This document shows positions 9,091-18,667 of a stretch of 64,000 nucleotides of DNA, piece after piece (the stretch's first letter is position 1; each line of letters opens with the position of its first letter). Made by a program: the position numbers and the translations under genes. The stretch is from the NCBI GenBank assembly GCA_024743175.1, contig JANSXA010000002.1, forward strand, positions 1 through 64,000, read 5' to 3'. This stretch comes from Pseudomonadaceae bacterium (GTDB taxonomy: Bacteria > Pseudomonadota > Gammaproteobacteria > Pseudomonadales > Azotimanducaceae). Under the pieces are notes generated by a model. The model had not been told where the DNA came from. It saw nothing but the letters and a program-made list of their open reading frames with translations, and made no database searches.

Positions 9091-9653
9091 GTTTCAACTC
9101 CCCTTGGCGCCATTTGAAATATCCACGTATCACCGTCGGCCACAGACCGTTCTACTTCAGCAACAGTCTCAGGCGTAGCGCCACCTGCGTATTTCTGCGC
9201 CAGCTTTGCAGCCACACCGCTGATCTCCTGTGGATCTGTAATACGTACAAGCTGTCGCTCGTAACGCACACCATTTATTCGCGCCACCGCCAGACCGTTA
9301 CCCGCATCCGCCTGAAATGCCCAGTCTTTCCATAGTCGTCCGAGAAAACTGCGCATGTAGCCAGAGGGAACATAAACCTTGCCATCACTCTCCATGACAA
9401 AAATGACGCGTGAGGCCAGCGGGTCTTCAAGCTGCAGCTCTATGGTGGGTACTTCGTCCGTGAACGACCAGTCGGGCTCAGGGCCAGTATGTAGCTCGCC
9501 ACTGACCAGCTTGCCGCCAGGAAACAGAACTGAAGGTCCGTCTGCGTCCTGATTATCGATACGCAGAGTAACAATGGTAACCAGCGGTATAAGAATCAGA
9601 ATACCTATCACCTGCAAAACAATTCTAACCACGTTTCTACTCCTCTTCCCCAT
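9087..9653 (-). CDS. Uncharacterised membrane-anchored protein, 188 aa
   Basis: The function is not recognised. The frame is open back to 9740, but that part runs through the terminator of the upstream gene. The ATG at 9653 (MGKRSRNVVRIVLQ) therefore seems the best start; ATG 9668 or 9683 are alternatives. Positively charged residues precede one membrane helix (about residues 9-30), so the rest should be periplasmic. The domain contains PDWSFTDEVPTIELQLEDP and GKVYVPSGYMRSFLGRLWKDW. It overlaps the 44-residue peptide gene by 4 bp and probably belongs with it and the dehydrogenase. Confidence 0.6.
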   Translation of the reverse strand: MGKRSRNVVRIVLQVIGILILIPLVTIVTLRIDNQDADGPSVLFPGGKLVSGELHTGPEPDWSFTDEVPTIELQLEDPLASRVIFVMESDGKVYVPSGYMRSFLGRLWKDWAFQADAGNGLAVARINGVRYERQLVRITDPQEISGVAAKLAQKYAGGATPETVAEVERSVADGDTWIFQMAPRGVET

Positions 9654-9701
9654 TACACCGATCAACATGCTAACTGCATGCATACCAGGTGTCGATAAAC
9701 C

Positions 9702-9729
9702 AAAAAAAGGGCGCCTGGTTGGCGCCCTT
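9702..9729 (-). terminator. Rho-independent terminator after the TonB receptor gene
   Basis: Read on the minus strand, a GC-rich stem (GGGCGCC pairing with GGCGCCC, extended by two A-T pairs) with an AACCA loop is followed by seven T residues. It lies 35 bp after the stop of the TonB receptor gene. It is a classical intrinsic terminator and separates that gene from the operon at 9653-7328. Confidence 0.88.
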
Positions 9730-9763
9730 GGATCTCGCAAGCATTGGCTTGTCGAATCGTGCC

Positions 9764-12172
9764 TTAGAAGCGGAAAGTTGCTTCCAGAACCGTCGAACGC
9801 CCAATGCCGAGGTTGTTGAACTGATTACCCGCAACGTTATATGCATGCTGAATGGTCATCTCATCACCGAGGTTTCGGCCAATCAACGCCACTTCCCAAC
9901 GTTCATCATTTGCACTTACAGCCACGCGCGCATCATATTTAGTAAACGAATCCTGCGTGGCGTATTCTGCCTGGGTCGGCTGTACAAAATAATCATCCGA
10001 ATAATAGATAGAACCTGTAGCTGTCAGACGCATGGTGTCTGAGATCTGAGACGTCCAGATGGCATTCAGGTTGAATTCCATATCCGGTGAGCGCTCGAGC
10101 TTTTCTCCGGCCTGGTTTTCTGTGCCGGAGGCAAGATCACAATCAGCATTTGCAGGTAGACCATCAGATCCTTCAACACATTGCGCACCAGCAAAATCGT
10201 CGTAAGTGGCATCTATCCAGGACAAAGAACTCTGCAGCCGCAGATTGTCCGTTGCCTGCCAGCTGAACTCCACTTCAAACCCATCCACTGTTGCACTGCC
10301 TGCGTTACCGATAATGAATTGCTCACCATCATAATTGGACGTCTGCAGATTGGTGAATTCCGTGGAAAACAGGGCTACTGCCAGAGAAGCAGAATTATCG
10401 AACAGGGATGTTTTCATTCCCAGCTCCCAGCTTTCCGCTTCTTCATCTTCAAAGTCAAAAATACCATTACCCTGCTGCAAGGTTACGCCGTTAATCAGAT
10501 CAGCCGGCGTGGCGGTAGGCATACCAAGAAATCGCTGCGCATAAGTTGGATCTGCACCAATCCGCGTTAACAGCTGCGCGCCTAAGGTTGCATCGTTAGC
10601 TTTCATGCCACCGGCCTTGGAACCTTCCGCATAAGCCACGTAGACCATCATATCTTCATTGACGTCATATTGGACACGAACTGATGGATCCACACTGTCG
10701 TCTGATCGATCCTGGAAGAACAGATATTCGGTATTGTGTCCGAATGTGCTCTGCGCCACCCTTTCAGGGGCAAATGTACTGCCGGTAAAAAGAATTGGCC
10801 ACGAAGTGCCAACACCTTCCTGTTCTTCGTCGGTATAGCGGACATCAAAGATGGCACGCAGACGATCGGTAATGTTCCAGGTCAACTGGCCATAAATCGA
10901 GTACGCATCACTTTCGCGGGCAAAGTTGCGATCCATACCTGTAGGCACATCAAGAATCATATCCTGCAGGAATGGGACTGGCGGCAGTGCCGCTTGCCAG
11001 AAAAGCGGATAAAAAGGTGAGAACTGGCGGGTTTCAAGATCGGATTGCTGGTACCAGGCACCCACAATATATTCGAACGTCTGATTAGTCGGGCTGAGGA
11101 TACGCAGCTCAGCGGTGCTCTGGTCGTAGTTATCTTCCAGGTAAGTATTCAGAATCGCTTCCGGGTGGCCATCAATTTCAAGGAACCATTCGTTATCGTA
11201 TTCCCAGTAACCCAGAACACCTTTAACGGAATGGCCTCCAACTTCTGTATCCATGGTCAGCGTTGCTGACGACCAGCTGTAATCGTAGAAGTCTTCTTCT
11301 TCAACGCCGGTGCTTACGCTACGAATATCATTGGCGCGATATTCCGCATTCGGATCAGTAGTGGATTGGGACATGGTGCCAGTAGAGTTGAGCAACTGGT
11401 TGTTGCGCCCATCTGTGGTTGAGTCGCCGGTTTCAAGCTTAAGATAAAACATCGTTGTATCGGTGGCATCAAACTCAAGACCCAATCGCGCCGCACGGGT
11501 TTTCTTATCTCCATCGTCCCGATTCAGGAAGATGTTTTTTGTGTAACCATCCAGATCATCCAGACGAACAGCAAGCCGAGCACGAAGGCGGTCTGTTAGC
11601 GCACCAGAAAGATAGCCTGTGCTTGTGTAACCACCATTTTCAAGTTCGGCGCCCATTTTGATCTACGCTTCAAATTCCTGAGTGGGCCGCTGGCTGACCG
11701 CATTGATAGCGCCGGCAATTGTGCTTTTGCCGAACAATGCACCTTGAGGTCCGCGCGCTACTTCTAACCGCTGCATATCGAGAAATGCAGACTCCAGACA
11801 CTTACCGCGTCCGCAATACACATCGTCGATGTATACAGGTACCGAGGAATCAAATGCGAGGTTAGTGATACCAGACCCCAGACCACGTATCCGCACCGCC
11901 CAGCTGCCAAACGTCTGTTGTACCTGTAGACCCGGCACAAAGTTCTGCACGTCGCTCATGTCGCGAATATCAAACGTTTCAATAAAATCGCCGGTCACTA
12001 CCCCTACGGATATCGGCACATCCTGCAAACTGGCCTCCCGTTTTGTAGCGGTGACCACCACTTCCTCGAGCACCGCCTGTCTTTCCTGCGCAACAGCGAC
12101 AGTGCTGCTCAAGCAGCAGACTGCTGTGAGCACCGCCGCAAGGCTAAAGTGACTAAGGCTGAATACCTTCAT
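9764..12172 (-). pseudogene. TonB-dependent receptor interrupted by in-frame TAG
   Basis: Outer-membrane TonB-dependent receptors take up siderophores, vitamins or other large nutrients. The ATG at 12172 follows a GGGGAG ribosome site and is the likely start. A signal peptide (about 1-28) leads to a TonB-box/plug start (LEEVVVTATKREASLQDVPISV) and a full plug ending GAINAVSQRPTQEFEA. Codon 170 is TAG (11665-11663). The same frame then continues (IKMGAELENGGYTSTGYLSGA) through a complete beta-barrel to a terminal phenylalanine. The total would be 802 codons, normal for the family. Nothing else is damaged. It may be a recent nonsense mutation, a sequence error (TAC/TAT to TAG) or suppressed. 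Confidence 0.85.
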
Positions 12173-12218
12173 TCTCATCTCCCCGTTAAAATGCTTAACC
12201 ATCTCTATTCTCCAATTT

Positions 12219-12250
12219 GCGAGCCTTTGTGTTTTTACAAACAAGCTCGC
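12219..12250 (-). promoter_or_regulatory. Leader hairpin upstream of the TonB receptor gene
   Basis: On the minus strand a 6-bp stem GCGAGC/GCTCGC encloses an inner TTTGT/ACAAA stem with an AAAAAC loop. It starts about 80 bases before the receptor ATG, and no T run follows it. It could be a 5'-leader structure or an end-of-message element for the preceding NTF2-like gene; the sequence does not decide. Confidence 0.3.
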
Positions 12251-12271
12251 CAACGCCTAAAAAGCGTCCTT

Positions 12272-12643
12272 TCAACTCACTTGAGTCGACTGCCAGGCCA
12301 GCAACTGCAGCTGGTCCTGGGTTTCCTGCCAGACCGCTAAAAATCTGGCATTCAACAATTTTGTTTCACCGTCCCGCACTGCGCGGCCCGTTAGCACACC
12401 CTGGTGCACAAAGTTCCCACCCGAGCGTAAGACCCTGTCCTGGGTCATTTCTAACACTTCATAGGTCACCTCACCTTCTGCCAGCGCTTTTATCACCTCA
12501 CCCTTCGTTTCAGTTTTACCCGAAGAATGCGTCCACATAAGATCTTCAGCCAGCAAGCGCGACAAAGCGCTGGTGTCGGCGGCAATCATCGCCTGCCGAC
12601 GTTCAGCATCCGCTGCCAGAAGGCGCTGCCGATCAGTCAACAC
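12272..12643 (-). CDS. NTF2-like / DUF4440 family protein
   Basis: This is a small cone-shaped-barrel protein of the SnoaL/DUF4440 type, about 123 residues. It has the helix LAADAERRQAMIAADTSALSRLLAEDLMWTHSSG typical of the family, and the end strand FLAVWQETQDQLQLLAWQSTQ. The GTG at 12643 is the likely start: it follows CGGGAG and overlaps the end of the DUF3604 gene by 11 bp. The frame is open further upstream but only inside that gene. Members include isomerases, dehydratases and lyases as well as non-enzymes, so the reaction is open. It is the last gene of the three-gene block 15614-12272. Confidence 0.72.
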   Translation of the reverse strand: MLTDRQRLLAADAERRQAMIAADTSALSRLLAEDLMWTHSSGKTETKGEVIKALAEGEVTYEVLEMTQDRVLRSGGNFVHQGVLTGRAVRDGETKLLNARFLAVWQETQDQLQLLAWQSTQVS

Positions 12644-14378
12644 CAGCTCCCGGCAGATACCATACCGGTGACGTCCAGGCACGTTCACGGATCCAGCGAT
12701 CTGCTTGTGGGAACTCATCGCAACGTCCTTCGCGTTCACACCGATAAGCACTCCAGCGCGGTGTGGGCACCTGCAGAACTCTTGCGTACCAGAACGCTGG
12801 TTCCAGCGCGTTCAGATTTTTGTCCTGCCACTGCACGCAAACATCCGCAGCGCCGTCTTTGTTCTGCCAGATATCGACAACTTCCTCGTGCAGCTCGTCT
12901 TTATCAAGATAGCCTTTGATGATCTGTACCGTTCCGATGGGTGAATGATCAGCCTGTACCTGAATGCGGAAGAAAGCGTCTTCAACCTGATTGAGCACGC
13001 CACCCATAGGTATTGTGGTGACCTCCACATCCGCGGCGCAACTTAATGATTCAGCAGCCGCATCAAGGCGAACCCGCAACCGTGGCCCGCTGGTGGCATA
13101 AACTTCCCTGCGCTTCAGCGCGGCAAAAATACTCGGACGGGTATTCTCTTCCGCCCATACAGCAACCAGACCACCTGGGTTCCAATCCACGCGGAGCATG
13201 GTGCGATCAAAGTTCCCGAATCCAAAGACGGTGCCCGGCCAGGTTTCTTCATCGACAAATCCACCCGTACCGGAATGGTTATCCGTAGACCCTATAAAGC
13301 CAAGCTGCAACGGGTTCAGCTTTCGTTCTCCCGACTGCTGGTACCCATACAAGCCGCGCAACAGCAAACGCCGGACATAGCCGCTACGCATCTGCTCCCA
13401 TTCTGACTCAAGGTAACCGTCTGCATTGGTGGGCACTGAATGTTTTGTCAGATATAACTCGAAATTGCAGTCTTCGTCTGTCTGGTTAAACCCAGGCAGG
13501 CATTCACTGCTACCTTTCTCCTGGTGGATTTCAACGAGGCGCTCGTATCTGGCACGCAAAGCCAGTTCATCTGGAGATTCGGTTTCTATATCAAAGGTTT
13601 TTCCGTCCCCCATATTTGTATTATGAGGAATGGCAAGAACATCACAGCCATTTTCAGCAAGACACTGTTTCTCCAGCTCCTGCCAGAGCTTGTGCGGCGT
13701 GGGGTATCGCATGTAATCGATCGCATCCGGCGTGACATGCTCGTTAGCAAAGATCAGGTTGCGATGGTTGTGGCTGTAATCCGGAGTCGCTGACCATTCA
13801 AAGGCTACAAAAGAAGTGAACCTGCAGGGATCATTGGCTGCATTGGCCTGATCCTGTACGCGCTGCCACTGGGAAAGGTGTGCCGAAGCACACAGCTCCG
13901 GCTGTTCTTCACACAACAGCGTTGGCTGGGGTTGCGCTTCTGTGATGGTTGGCAGCACATAGTTACTGAACACTTCTGTACCGGTCTGCGGCGTATTTTT
14001 CTCGGTGAGGATATCGCAATACGGATGATCACTCGCCAATGGGTCCGTACAGATATACATCAGGTTGAACCACTCAGCATGATCTGTTACCGCCATGAAA
14101 TCCAGCGGCCGCGGCATGCTGACCATCGTGCCATCAGGCAGAGGAATCGGCGCCCCCCTGGCAAAGGCATAAGCCTGTGCTGGTGTCGTGGCGGTACCAT
14201 AACCCCACGCATCCAGGGAATACCCTGAATGCACATGTAAATCACCCCAATAAATGTGTTTTTTACCCATCACAGATCCCGGACAGGTTTCCGCCGCGAC
14301 ACTGGCTGGCTGTAAAACGAGACAAACCGCGGCAATCAGCTTGCGAGCAGATTGCCAATGTCCAGGGAAAACAGACAC
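12633..14378 (-). CDS. Secreted DUF3604 family protein
   Basis: The protein has 581 residues. A signal peptide (about 1-29, ending VAAE) is followed by the DUF3604 hallmark YWGDLHVHSGYSLDAWGYG near residue 43. Further histidine-rich motifs are VTDHAEW and GFIGSTDNHSGTGG. The motifs resemble PHP-type metal hydrolases (DLHVHS, TDHAE), so a metal-dependent hydrolase in the periplasm is the likely role. No member that would fix the substrate is known to me. It follows the flavin-dependent monooxygenase-like gene by 6 bp and overlaps the NTF2-like gene, so the three are co-transcribed. Confidence 0.85.
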   Translation of the reverse strand: MSVFPGHWQSARKLIAAVCLVLQPASVAAETCPGSVMGKKHIYWGDLHVHSGYSLDAWGYGTATTPAQAYAFARGAPIPLPDGTMVSMPRPLDFMAVTDHAEWFNLMYICTDPLASDHPYCDILTEKNTPQTGTEVFSNYVLPTITEAQPQPTLLCEEQPELCASAHLSQWQRVQDQANAANDPCRFTSFVAFEWSATPDYSHNHRNLIFANEHVTPDAIDYMRYPTPHKLWQELEKQCLAENGCDVLAIPHNTNMGDGKTFDIETESPDELALRARYERLVEIHQEKGSSECLPGFNQTDEDCNFELYLTKHSVPTNADGYLESEWEQMRSGYVRRLLLRGLYGYQQSGERKLNPLQLGFIGSTDNHSGTGGFVDEETWPGTVFGFGNFDRTMLRVDWNPGGLVAVWAEENTRPSIFAALKRREVYATSGPRLRVRLDAAAESLSCAADVEVTTIPMGGVLNQVEDAFFRIQVQADHSPIGTVQIIKGYLDKDELHEEVVDIWQNKDGAADVCVQWQDKNLNALEPAFWYARVLQVPTPRWSAYRCEREGRCDEFPQADRWIRERAWTSPVWYLPGAGVD

Positions 14379-14384
14379 GGCTGA

Positions 14385-15614
14385 CTAGATCGGTCCGTTA
14401 GCAGGCAGACCAACCAACAGGCGGCCATAGTTTTCGGTACTGACGTCCAGATCAAACACCGTATGGCAGGACGCCGTATTCAAGTCTCGTAAAGCTCGCT
14501 GCAACGGGTTGTCCAGAAAGTGTGCACTGGCACCACAGGCTTCCACGACATCTCTCACAACATTGCGGGATCGCCTTACCAGATGCCCGATTTCAACGCG
14601 CAGGCGCGCGCGATCCAGCTCTGGACAAGGTTCACCACGTGTACCCCAACTCTCAACCTCACCGGCGACGTGGAACAGCTGGTCAACGATGGCATCCATT
14701 TCTACCCGCGCATGCGCCAGCCGCGATTGCGCCAGCGCGCGCTCACCCTGTTTGCTTGTTGTACCGTATACCGTGCGACCCTGCATACGCTCTTCAAACA
14801 GTCGCACCGCATTCTTTGCAGCGCCTACCAGGGGCGCCGTTGCCGTCAGACCCAGAACCGGGAGCATGGGCATTTTGTAGATGGGTGAGTCATGCAGTTG
14901 TGCGCCTGGACTGTTGCCGTCACGCACCAGGGAGAGGTCTACCAGGCGATGCCCGGGAACAAAAACGTCTTTGATCTCGATATCGTTGCTACCCGTACCT
15001 ACCATGCCTTCAACGTGCCAGGTGTCTACAATTTCCGCTTCTTCAATCGGCAGTACAAACATACCCATCATCGGCGCCTCCTGACCTTCGACGGGTGTGA
15101 CCACGCCAACCATTACCCAGTTGGCATGCATGACACCTGTGCCCCATTGCCAGCGACCGCTGATTCGATAGCCGCCTTCAACAGGCGTAGCCTTGCCGTT
15201 AGGAGCAAGACTGCCTGGCGCAATGATATAGGGTTGATTACCAAACAGATCGTCCTGAGCGGCCTGATCATAAAGCGCCAGCAACCAGTTGTGTTCCATA
15301 CAGAAAGTCGTGACCCAGGCGTGGGAGGTGCAGCCTTCACCCAGAGCAATGCCTACTTCCATGAAACCACTGAGTGAATACTCATAGCCGCCATATATCT
15401 TTGGGACAAACCAGCGGTAGGCGCCGGTATCTTCGATGGCCTGCATAACCGCATCAACGGGTTTACGCTGTTGTTCCGCCAGAGCTGCATGTTCACTCAG
15501 CATTGGCGCAAGCGAAGACAGCGCATCGATCAAAGCACGCTCTCCACCTGCAGCAGACTGATCAGCCGAGCCTGTCCGGCCGGACAAATCCTGCGCAACA
15601 GTTTCTTCCGCCAT
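14385..15614 (-). CDS. Acyl-CoA-dehydrogenase-fold flavin monooxygenase-like protein (HsaA/HpaB-like group D)
   Basis: The protein has 409 residues. The ATG at 15614 has a GGGGAGAG ribosome site; an in-frame start 14 codons earlier lacks one. The fold is that of acyl-CoA dehydrogenases: an N-terminal helical domain (RWFVPKIYGGYEYSLSGFMEV), a middle beta domain (GGYRISGRWQWGTGV, WHVEGMVGTGSNDIEIKDVFVP) and a C-terminal helical bundle. The catalytic glutamate of true acyl-CoA dehydrogenases is not evident. The closest pattern is the two-component flavin monooxygenases of the HsaA type, which use FMNH2 or FADH2 from a separate reductase. No reductase lies nearby. It may hydroxylate or desulfurise an aromatic or cyclic substrate. 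Confidence 0.75.
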   Translation of the reverse strand: MAEETVAQDLSGRTGSADQSAAGGERALIDALSSLAPMLSEHAALAEQQRKPVDAVMQAIEDTGAYRWFVPKIYGGYEYSLSGFMEVGIALGEGCTSHAWVTTFCMEHNWLLALYDQAAQDDLFGNQPYIIAPGSLAPNGKATPVEGGYRISGRWQWGTGVMHANWVMVGVVTPVEGQEAPMMGMFVLPIEEAEIVDTWHVEGMVGTGSNDIEIKDVFVPGHRLVDLSLVRDGNSPGAQLHDSPIYKMPMLPVLGLTATAPLVGAAKNAVRLFEERMQGRTVYGTTSKQGERALAQSRLAHARVEMDAIVDQLFHVAGEVESWGTRGEPCPELDRARLRVEIGHLVRRSRNVVRDVVEACGASAHFLDNPLQRALRDLNTASCHTVFDLDVSTENYGRLLVGLPANGPI

Positions 15615-15726
15615 TATTCTCTCCCCAAGACATCTATCAGCGTTCAGACCCTTCATTTTACTTGCTTAACGCTCAAGATCAATATACTTTGGTTGCTAAG
15701 TACTTGCCGCGACGTGAAGAGGGATC

Positions 15727-16845
15727 ATGCCAAACTGGGAACGCGAATTTGTCTCCTGCACTTCTGCAACCAGCGCCCGCAATGGTGCCGGTTTCAACCC
15801 CTGCCAGGGCCTCTACTTCAAACCCAGCGGCAAGCCGGTAAAAACAGCACTCATCGCAACGCACTACAACGTCGATTTCAGCGAGCACTACCTCGGCCCG
15901 TATATGGCCGAGCGTGGCTTCGGTTTTCTCGGCTGGAATACCCGGTTTCGCGGCAATGAAGCCTTTTTCCTTTTAGAACATGCACTTATTGACATCGGTG
16001 CAGGCGTTGCCTGGCTGCGCGAAACCGCTGGGGTTGAGAACGTTGTGATTCTGGGCAACTCAGGTGGCGGCTCCCTGATGGGGGCTTACCAGTCACAGGC
16101 ACTGGGTGTCACCATGACTGCAACGCCGGACCTTAAACTCCCGGATGCACTGAACGATCTCATCCCTGCTGACCTGTATATTTCTTTGTGTGCGCACCTC
16201 GGGCGCCCGGAGGTGCTGACGGACTGGTTTGATCCATCCATTACCGATGAACGGGACCCGACCAGTGTTGACGAAAGCCTCAATATGTTTAACCCGGACA
16301 ATGGGCCACCCTACGCGGCAGATTTCATTGAAAAATATCGCGCAGCGCAGCGCGCGCGCAATCACCGCATAACCGACTGGTGCCATGCAGAGCTTGTACG
16401 CCTAAAAGAACTGGGCATGACGGATCGAGCGTTTAATATGTATCGTACCTGGGCAGACCTGCGGCTGATGGACGGCACAATAGATCCGTCAGATCGAGAA
16501 GTTGGCCGCTGCTACGCCGGCGACCCCAAGACGGCAAACTTTTCGCCCAGGGGAATAGGTTTAAACAACACCCTGCGAACCTGGCTCTCAATGTGGTCAC
16601 TACGCGAATCCCACTGCAGCGGTACCGAACACCTCAGTAGAATCTCTCAACCTGCACTGGTGATTCAAAGCACCGGTGACTCAGGCGTGTTCCCCAGCGA
16701 TGCAAAATCCATTTATGACAACCTGGCAAGTACTGACAAACATCTGGAAATGATCCCCGGCGACCACTATCTAGAAAACCCAGGTGATGCACGCGACAAA
16801 GTTGCAGACATGATCGTCGACTGGTTGCGCTCAAAAGGAGGCTGA
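15727..16845 (+). CDS. Alpha/beta hydrolase
   Basis: The protein has 372 residues and no signal peptide. The nucleophile elbow is G-N-S112-G-G-G, and a late GDH motif near the end (MIPGDHYLENPGD) supplies the likely catalytic histidine. An acidic residue in STGDSG is placed for the triad. It starts a six-gene operon (15727-20756) with 2-bp spacing to the MarR gene, and is divergent from the monooxygenase-like gene. It could be an esterase, a C-C hydrolase or a dienelactone-type hydrolase of a catabolic pathway. Confidence 0.8.
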   Translation: MPNWEREFVSCTSATSARNGAGFNPCQGLYFKPSGKPVKTALIATHYNVDFSEHYLGPYMAERGFGFLGWNTRFRGNEAFFLLEHALIDIGAGVAWLRETAGVENVVILGNSGGGSLMGAYQSQALGVTMTATPDLKLPDALNDLIPADLYISLCAHLGRPEVLTDWFDPSITDERDPTSVDESLNMFNPDNGPPYAADFIEKYRAAQRARNHRITDWCHAELVRLKELGMTDRAFNMYRTWADLRLMDGTIDPSDREVGRCYAGDPKTANFSPRGIGLNNTLRTWLSMWSLRESHCSGTEHLSRISQPALVIQSTGDSGVFPSDAKSIYDNLASTDKHLEMIPGDHYLENPGDARDKVADMIVDWLRSKGG

Positions 16846-16847
16846 GC

Positions 16848-17330
16848 ATGCCGCAAAGGCGCAAACCGCTCGCAAACAATCCCTACCTGCAGCCGATGCA
16901 AAGTATGGGTTATCTGTCCCGGGTTAACTTTCGCATGTTTTCCAGGGCCCTGGAAAAACTGACTCTGCCACACGGGGTCAGTTCGGGACAATGGCGCTTA
17001 CTCAGAGTGCTTTGGGAGGAGGACAACATCACCCAGCGCGAATTGAGCGAGCGCACAGGAACCAAGGAAGCGACCACCGTGCATGCCGTGCGCAGCCTGG
17101 TTGAAGCTGGTTTTGCGCAGCGGACACGATGCAGCAAAGACAAGCGTAAGTTCTACATAACCTTAACCCCTGAGGCCCATAGTCTGAGAGCAACATTGAT
17201 GCCGAAGGTAGCCACCATTAACGAGATTGCACTTGCCGGCATTGATGCCGGAGAAGTCGATATAGCCAGAAAGGTGCTGGCAAAAACCTATGCAAACCTG
17301 TGTGATCACCTGGGAGAAATGAATGTTTGA
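16848..17330 (+). CDS. MarR family transcriptional regulator
   Basis: This 160-residue winged-helix protein has the MarR layout: helices 1-2, then the recognition part (EEDNITQRELSERTGTKEATTVHAVRSLVEAGFAQR), then the wing (RCSKDKRKFYITLTPEAH). AGGAGG precedes the ATG. It lies inside the operon, between the hydrolase and the MetE-like gene, and most likely represses this operon and the divergent block in response to a small aromatic or similar ligand. The regulatory target is inference from position. Confidence 0.88.
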   Translation: MPQRRKPLANNPYLQPMQSMGYLSRVNFRMFSRALEKLTLPHGVSSGQWRLLRVLWEEDNITQRELSERTGTKEATTVHAVRSLVEAGFAQRTRCSKDKRKFYITLTPEAHSLRATLMPKVATINEIALAGIDAGEVDIARKVLAKTYANLCDHLGEMNV

Positions 17331-18357
17331 ATATCCGATACTGCCTGCCTCCCTGGTCGGCAGCTACGCCCAGCCAGACTGGTTGATCGATAAGTCACGT
17401 CTTGGCGCACGACTACCACCTCGCGTAATACTGCATGAGTTATGGAAACCCGCCGCAGAGGATCTGGAAGAAGCACAGAACGATGCAACCCTTATCGCGC
17501 TGGAAGATCAGCGACGCGCGGGTGTCGACATCGTTACCGACGGTGAAATGCGCCGGGAAAGCTATTCCAACCGCTTTGCAAACGCGTTAGACGGTGTAGA
17601 CATCGATAAACCCGGCGAAGCCATAGACCGAACCGGCAAGCAGGTGCCGGTGCCACGCGTCACTGGCGAGATAAGACGCCGGACTTCCGTTGAGGCTCCT
17701 TACATCGCCTTCCTTAAAGCGCATACCAACAAACCGATCAAAATTACCCTGCCGGGGCCTTTCACGCTGGCACAGCAAGCCGATAACCAGTTCTATAAAA
17801 GTGACGGCGATCTGGCAATGGCCTATGCGGACGCGGTTAACGAAGAGCTCAGAGAGCTTTTTTCGGCGGGTGTAGATATCGTCCAACTCGATGAACCTTA
17901 CGTGCAGGCGCGCCCTGAGGCTGCTCGTGAATATGCAGTGGCCGCTATAGATCGTGCTCTACAGGGGGCTCCAGGACCCACCGTTCTGCACGTCTGTTTT
18001 GGCTACGGTAAACACGTTGATAACAAACCAGAGGGATACGCATTCCTGGGTGAGCTGGATGCATGCCGGGCGGACGAAGTATCTATTGAATGCGCCCAAC
18101 CTAGATTAAAAATGGACCTGCTCGCCAGCCTGCCCAACAAAAAGGTACACGTAGGTGTCCTGGACCTGCGCGATACAACACCTGAGACGCCAGAGATTGT
18201 TGCTGATCGCATTCGCGCAGCGCTAAAGGTCATACCTGCCGAGCAGATCGTCGTCGCACCAGACTGTGGCATGAAGTACCTCTCGCGTGAAGTCGCCTTC
18301 GCCAAGCTGCGTAACATGGTGCTGGGCAGAGACATTGTAAGAGCAGAAATTTCATGA
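17323..18357 (+). CDS. MetE-like zinc-dependent methyl/alkyltransferase
   Basis: The protein has 344 residues and covers only the C-terminal catalytic barrel of cobalamin-independent methionine synthase. Zinc ligands are visible: H223 and C225 in VLHVCFGYG, E256 in SIECAQ, and C315 in APDCGMKYL. QLDEPYVQ is also a family hallmark. Stand-alone proteins of this kind transfer methyl groups or, in the epoxyalkane:coenzyme M transferase group, open epoxides with a thiol. Because it lies in a catabolic operon rather than near methionine genes, a thiol-alkyl transfer or demethylation role is plausible. It overlaps the MarR gene by 8 bp. Confidence 0.82.
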   Translation: MFEYPILPASLVGSYAQPDWLIDKSRLGARLPPRVILHELWKPAAEDLEEAQNDATLIALEDQRRAGVDIVTDGEMRRESYSNRFANALDGVDIDKPGEAIDRTGKQVPVPRVTGEIRRRTSVEAPYIAFLKAHTNKPIKITLPGPFTLAQQADNQFYKSDGDLAMAYADAVNEELRELFSAGVDIVQLDEPYVQARPEAAREYAVAAIDRALQGAPGPTVLHVCFGYGKHVDNKPEGYAFLGELDACRADEVSIECAQPRLKMDLLASLPNKKVHVGVLDLRDTTPETPEIVADRIRAALKVIPAEQIVVAPDCGMKYLSREVAFAKLRNMVLGRDIVRAEIS

Positions 18358-18650
18358 GCGCTGAACATCACTATGTTGTGGTCAACTTCAAGACGACTTC
18401 AGAGAATCAAAATCAGGCCATCGAAGATATTGCCGACTATGTAGCCGATTTTCTCAGCCAGCAACCGGGCTTCATAAAAAGCCAGTTACTGGCCAGCAAC
18501 GACGGGCAGAACATCGTGCACCAGGCACAATGGACCAATGAAGCTGCATTTCAGGCGGCAGGTGTTCTGGCGCGCGAACACCCGGATCTGCCAAAGCTGA
18601 TGGCTTACGAACCCAAAGGTATTGGCTACCGCCAGATGCGAACTTTCTGA
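18354..18650 (+). CDS. ABM-domain (antibiotic biosynthesis monooxygenase) protein
   Basis: This 98-residue ferredoxin-like barrel has the ABM pattern: VVVNFKTTSENQNQAIEDI for strand 1 and helix 1, PGFIKSQLLASNDGQNIVHQAQWTNEAAFQAA for strands 2-3, and a C-terminal strand. Family members are cofactor-free monooxygenases or small ligand-binding proteins. A 4-bp ATGA overlap with the MetE-like gene ties it to the operon. Confidence 0.78.
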   Translation: MSAEHHYVVVNFKTTSENQNQAIEDIADYVADFLSQQPGFIKSQLLASNDGQNIVHQAQWTNEAAFQAAGVLAREHPDLPKLMAYEPKGIGYRQMRTF

Positions 18651-18667
18651 GCGGGCACGGCGGGAAG

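Noticed and set aside
9764-12172. Plug and barrel as two separate, working proteins
   Set aside because: The second part has no signal peptide or ribosome site and begins inside a strand; the frame is continuous across the TAG.
14522-14974. 150-codon ORF opposite the flavin monooxygenase-like gene
   Set aside because: It is a shadow of a well-supported gene, without family-like features.
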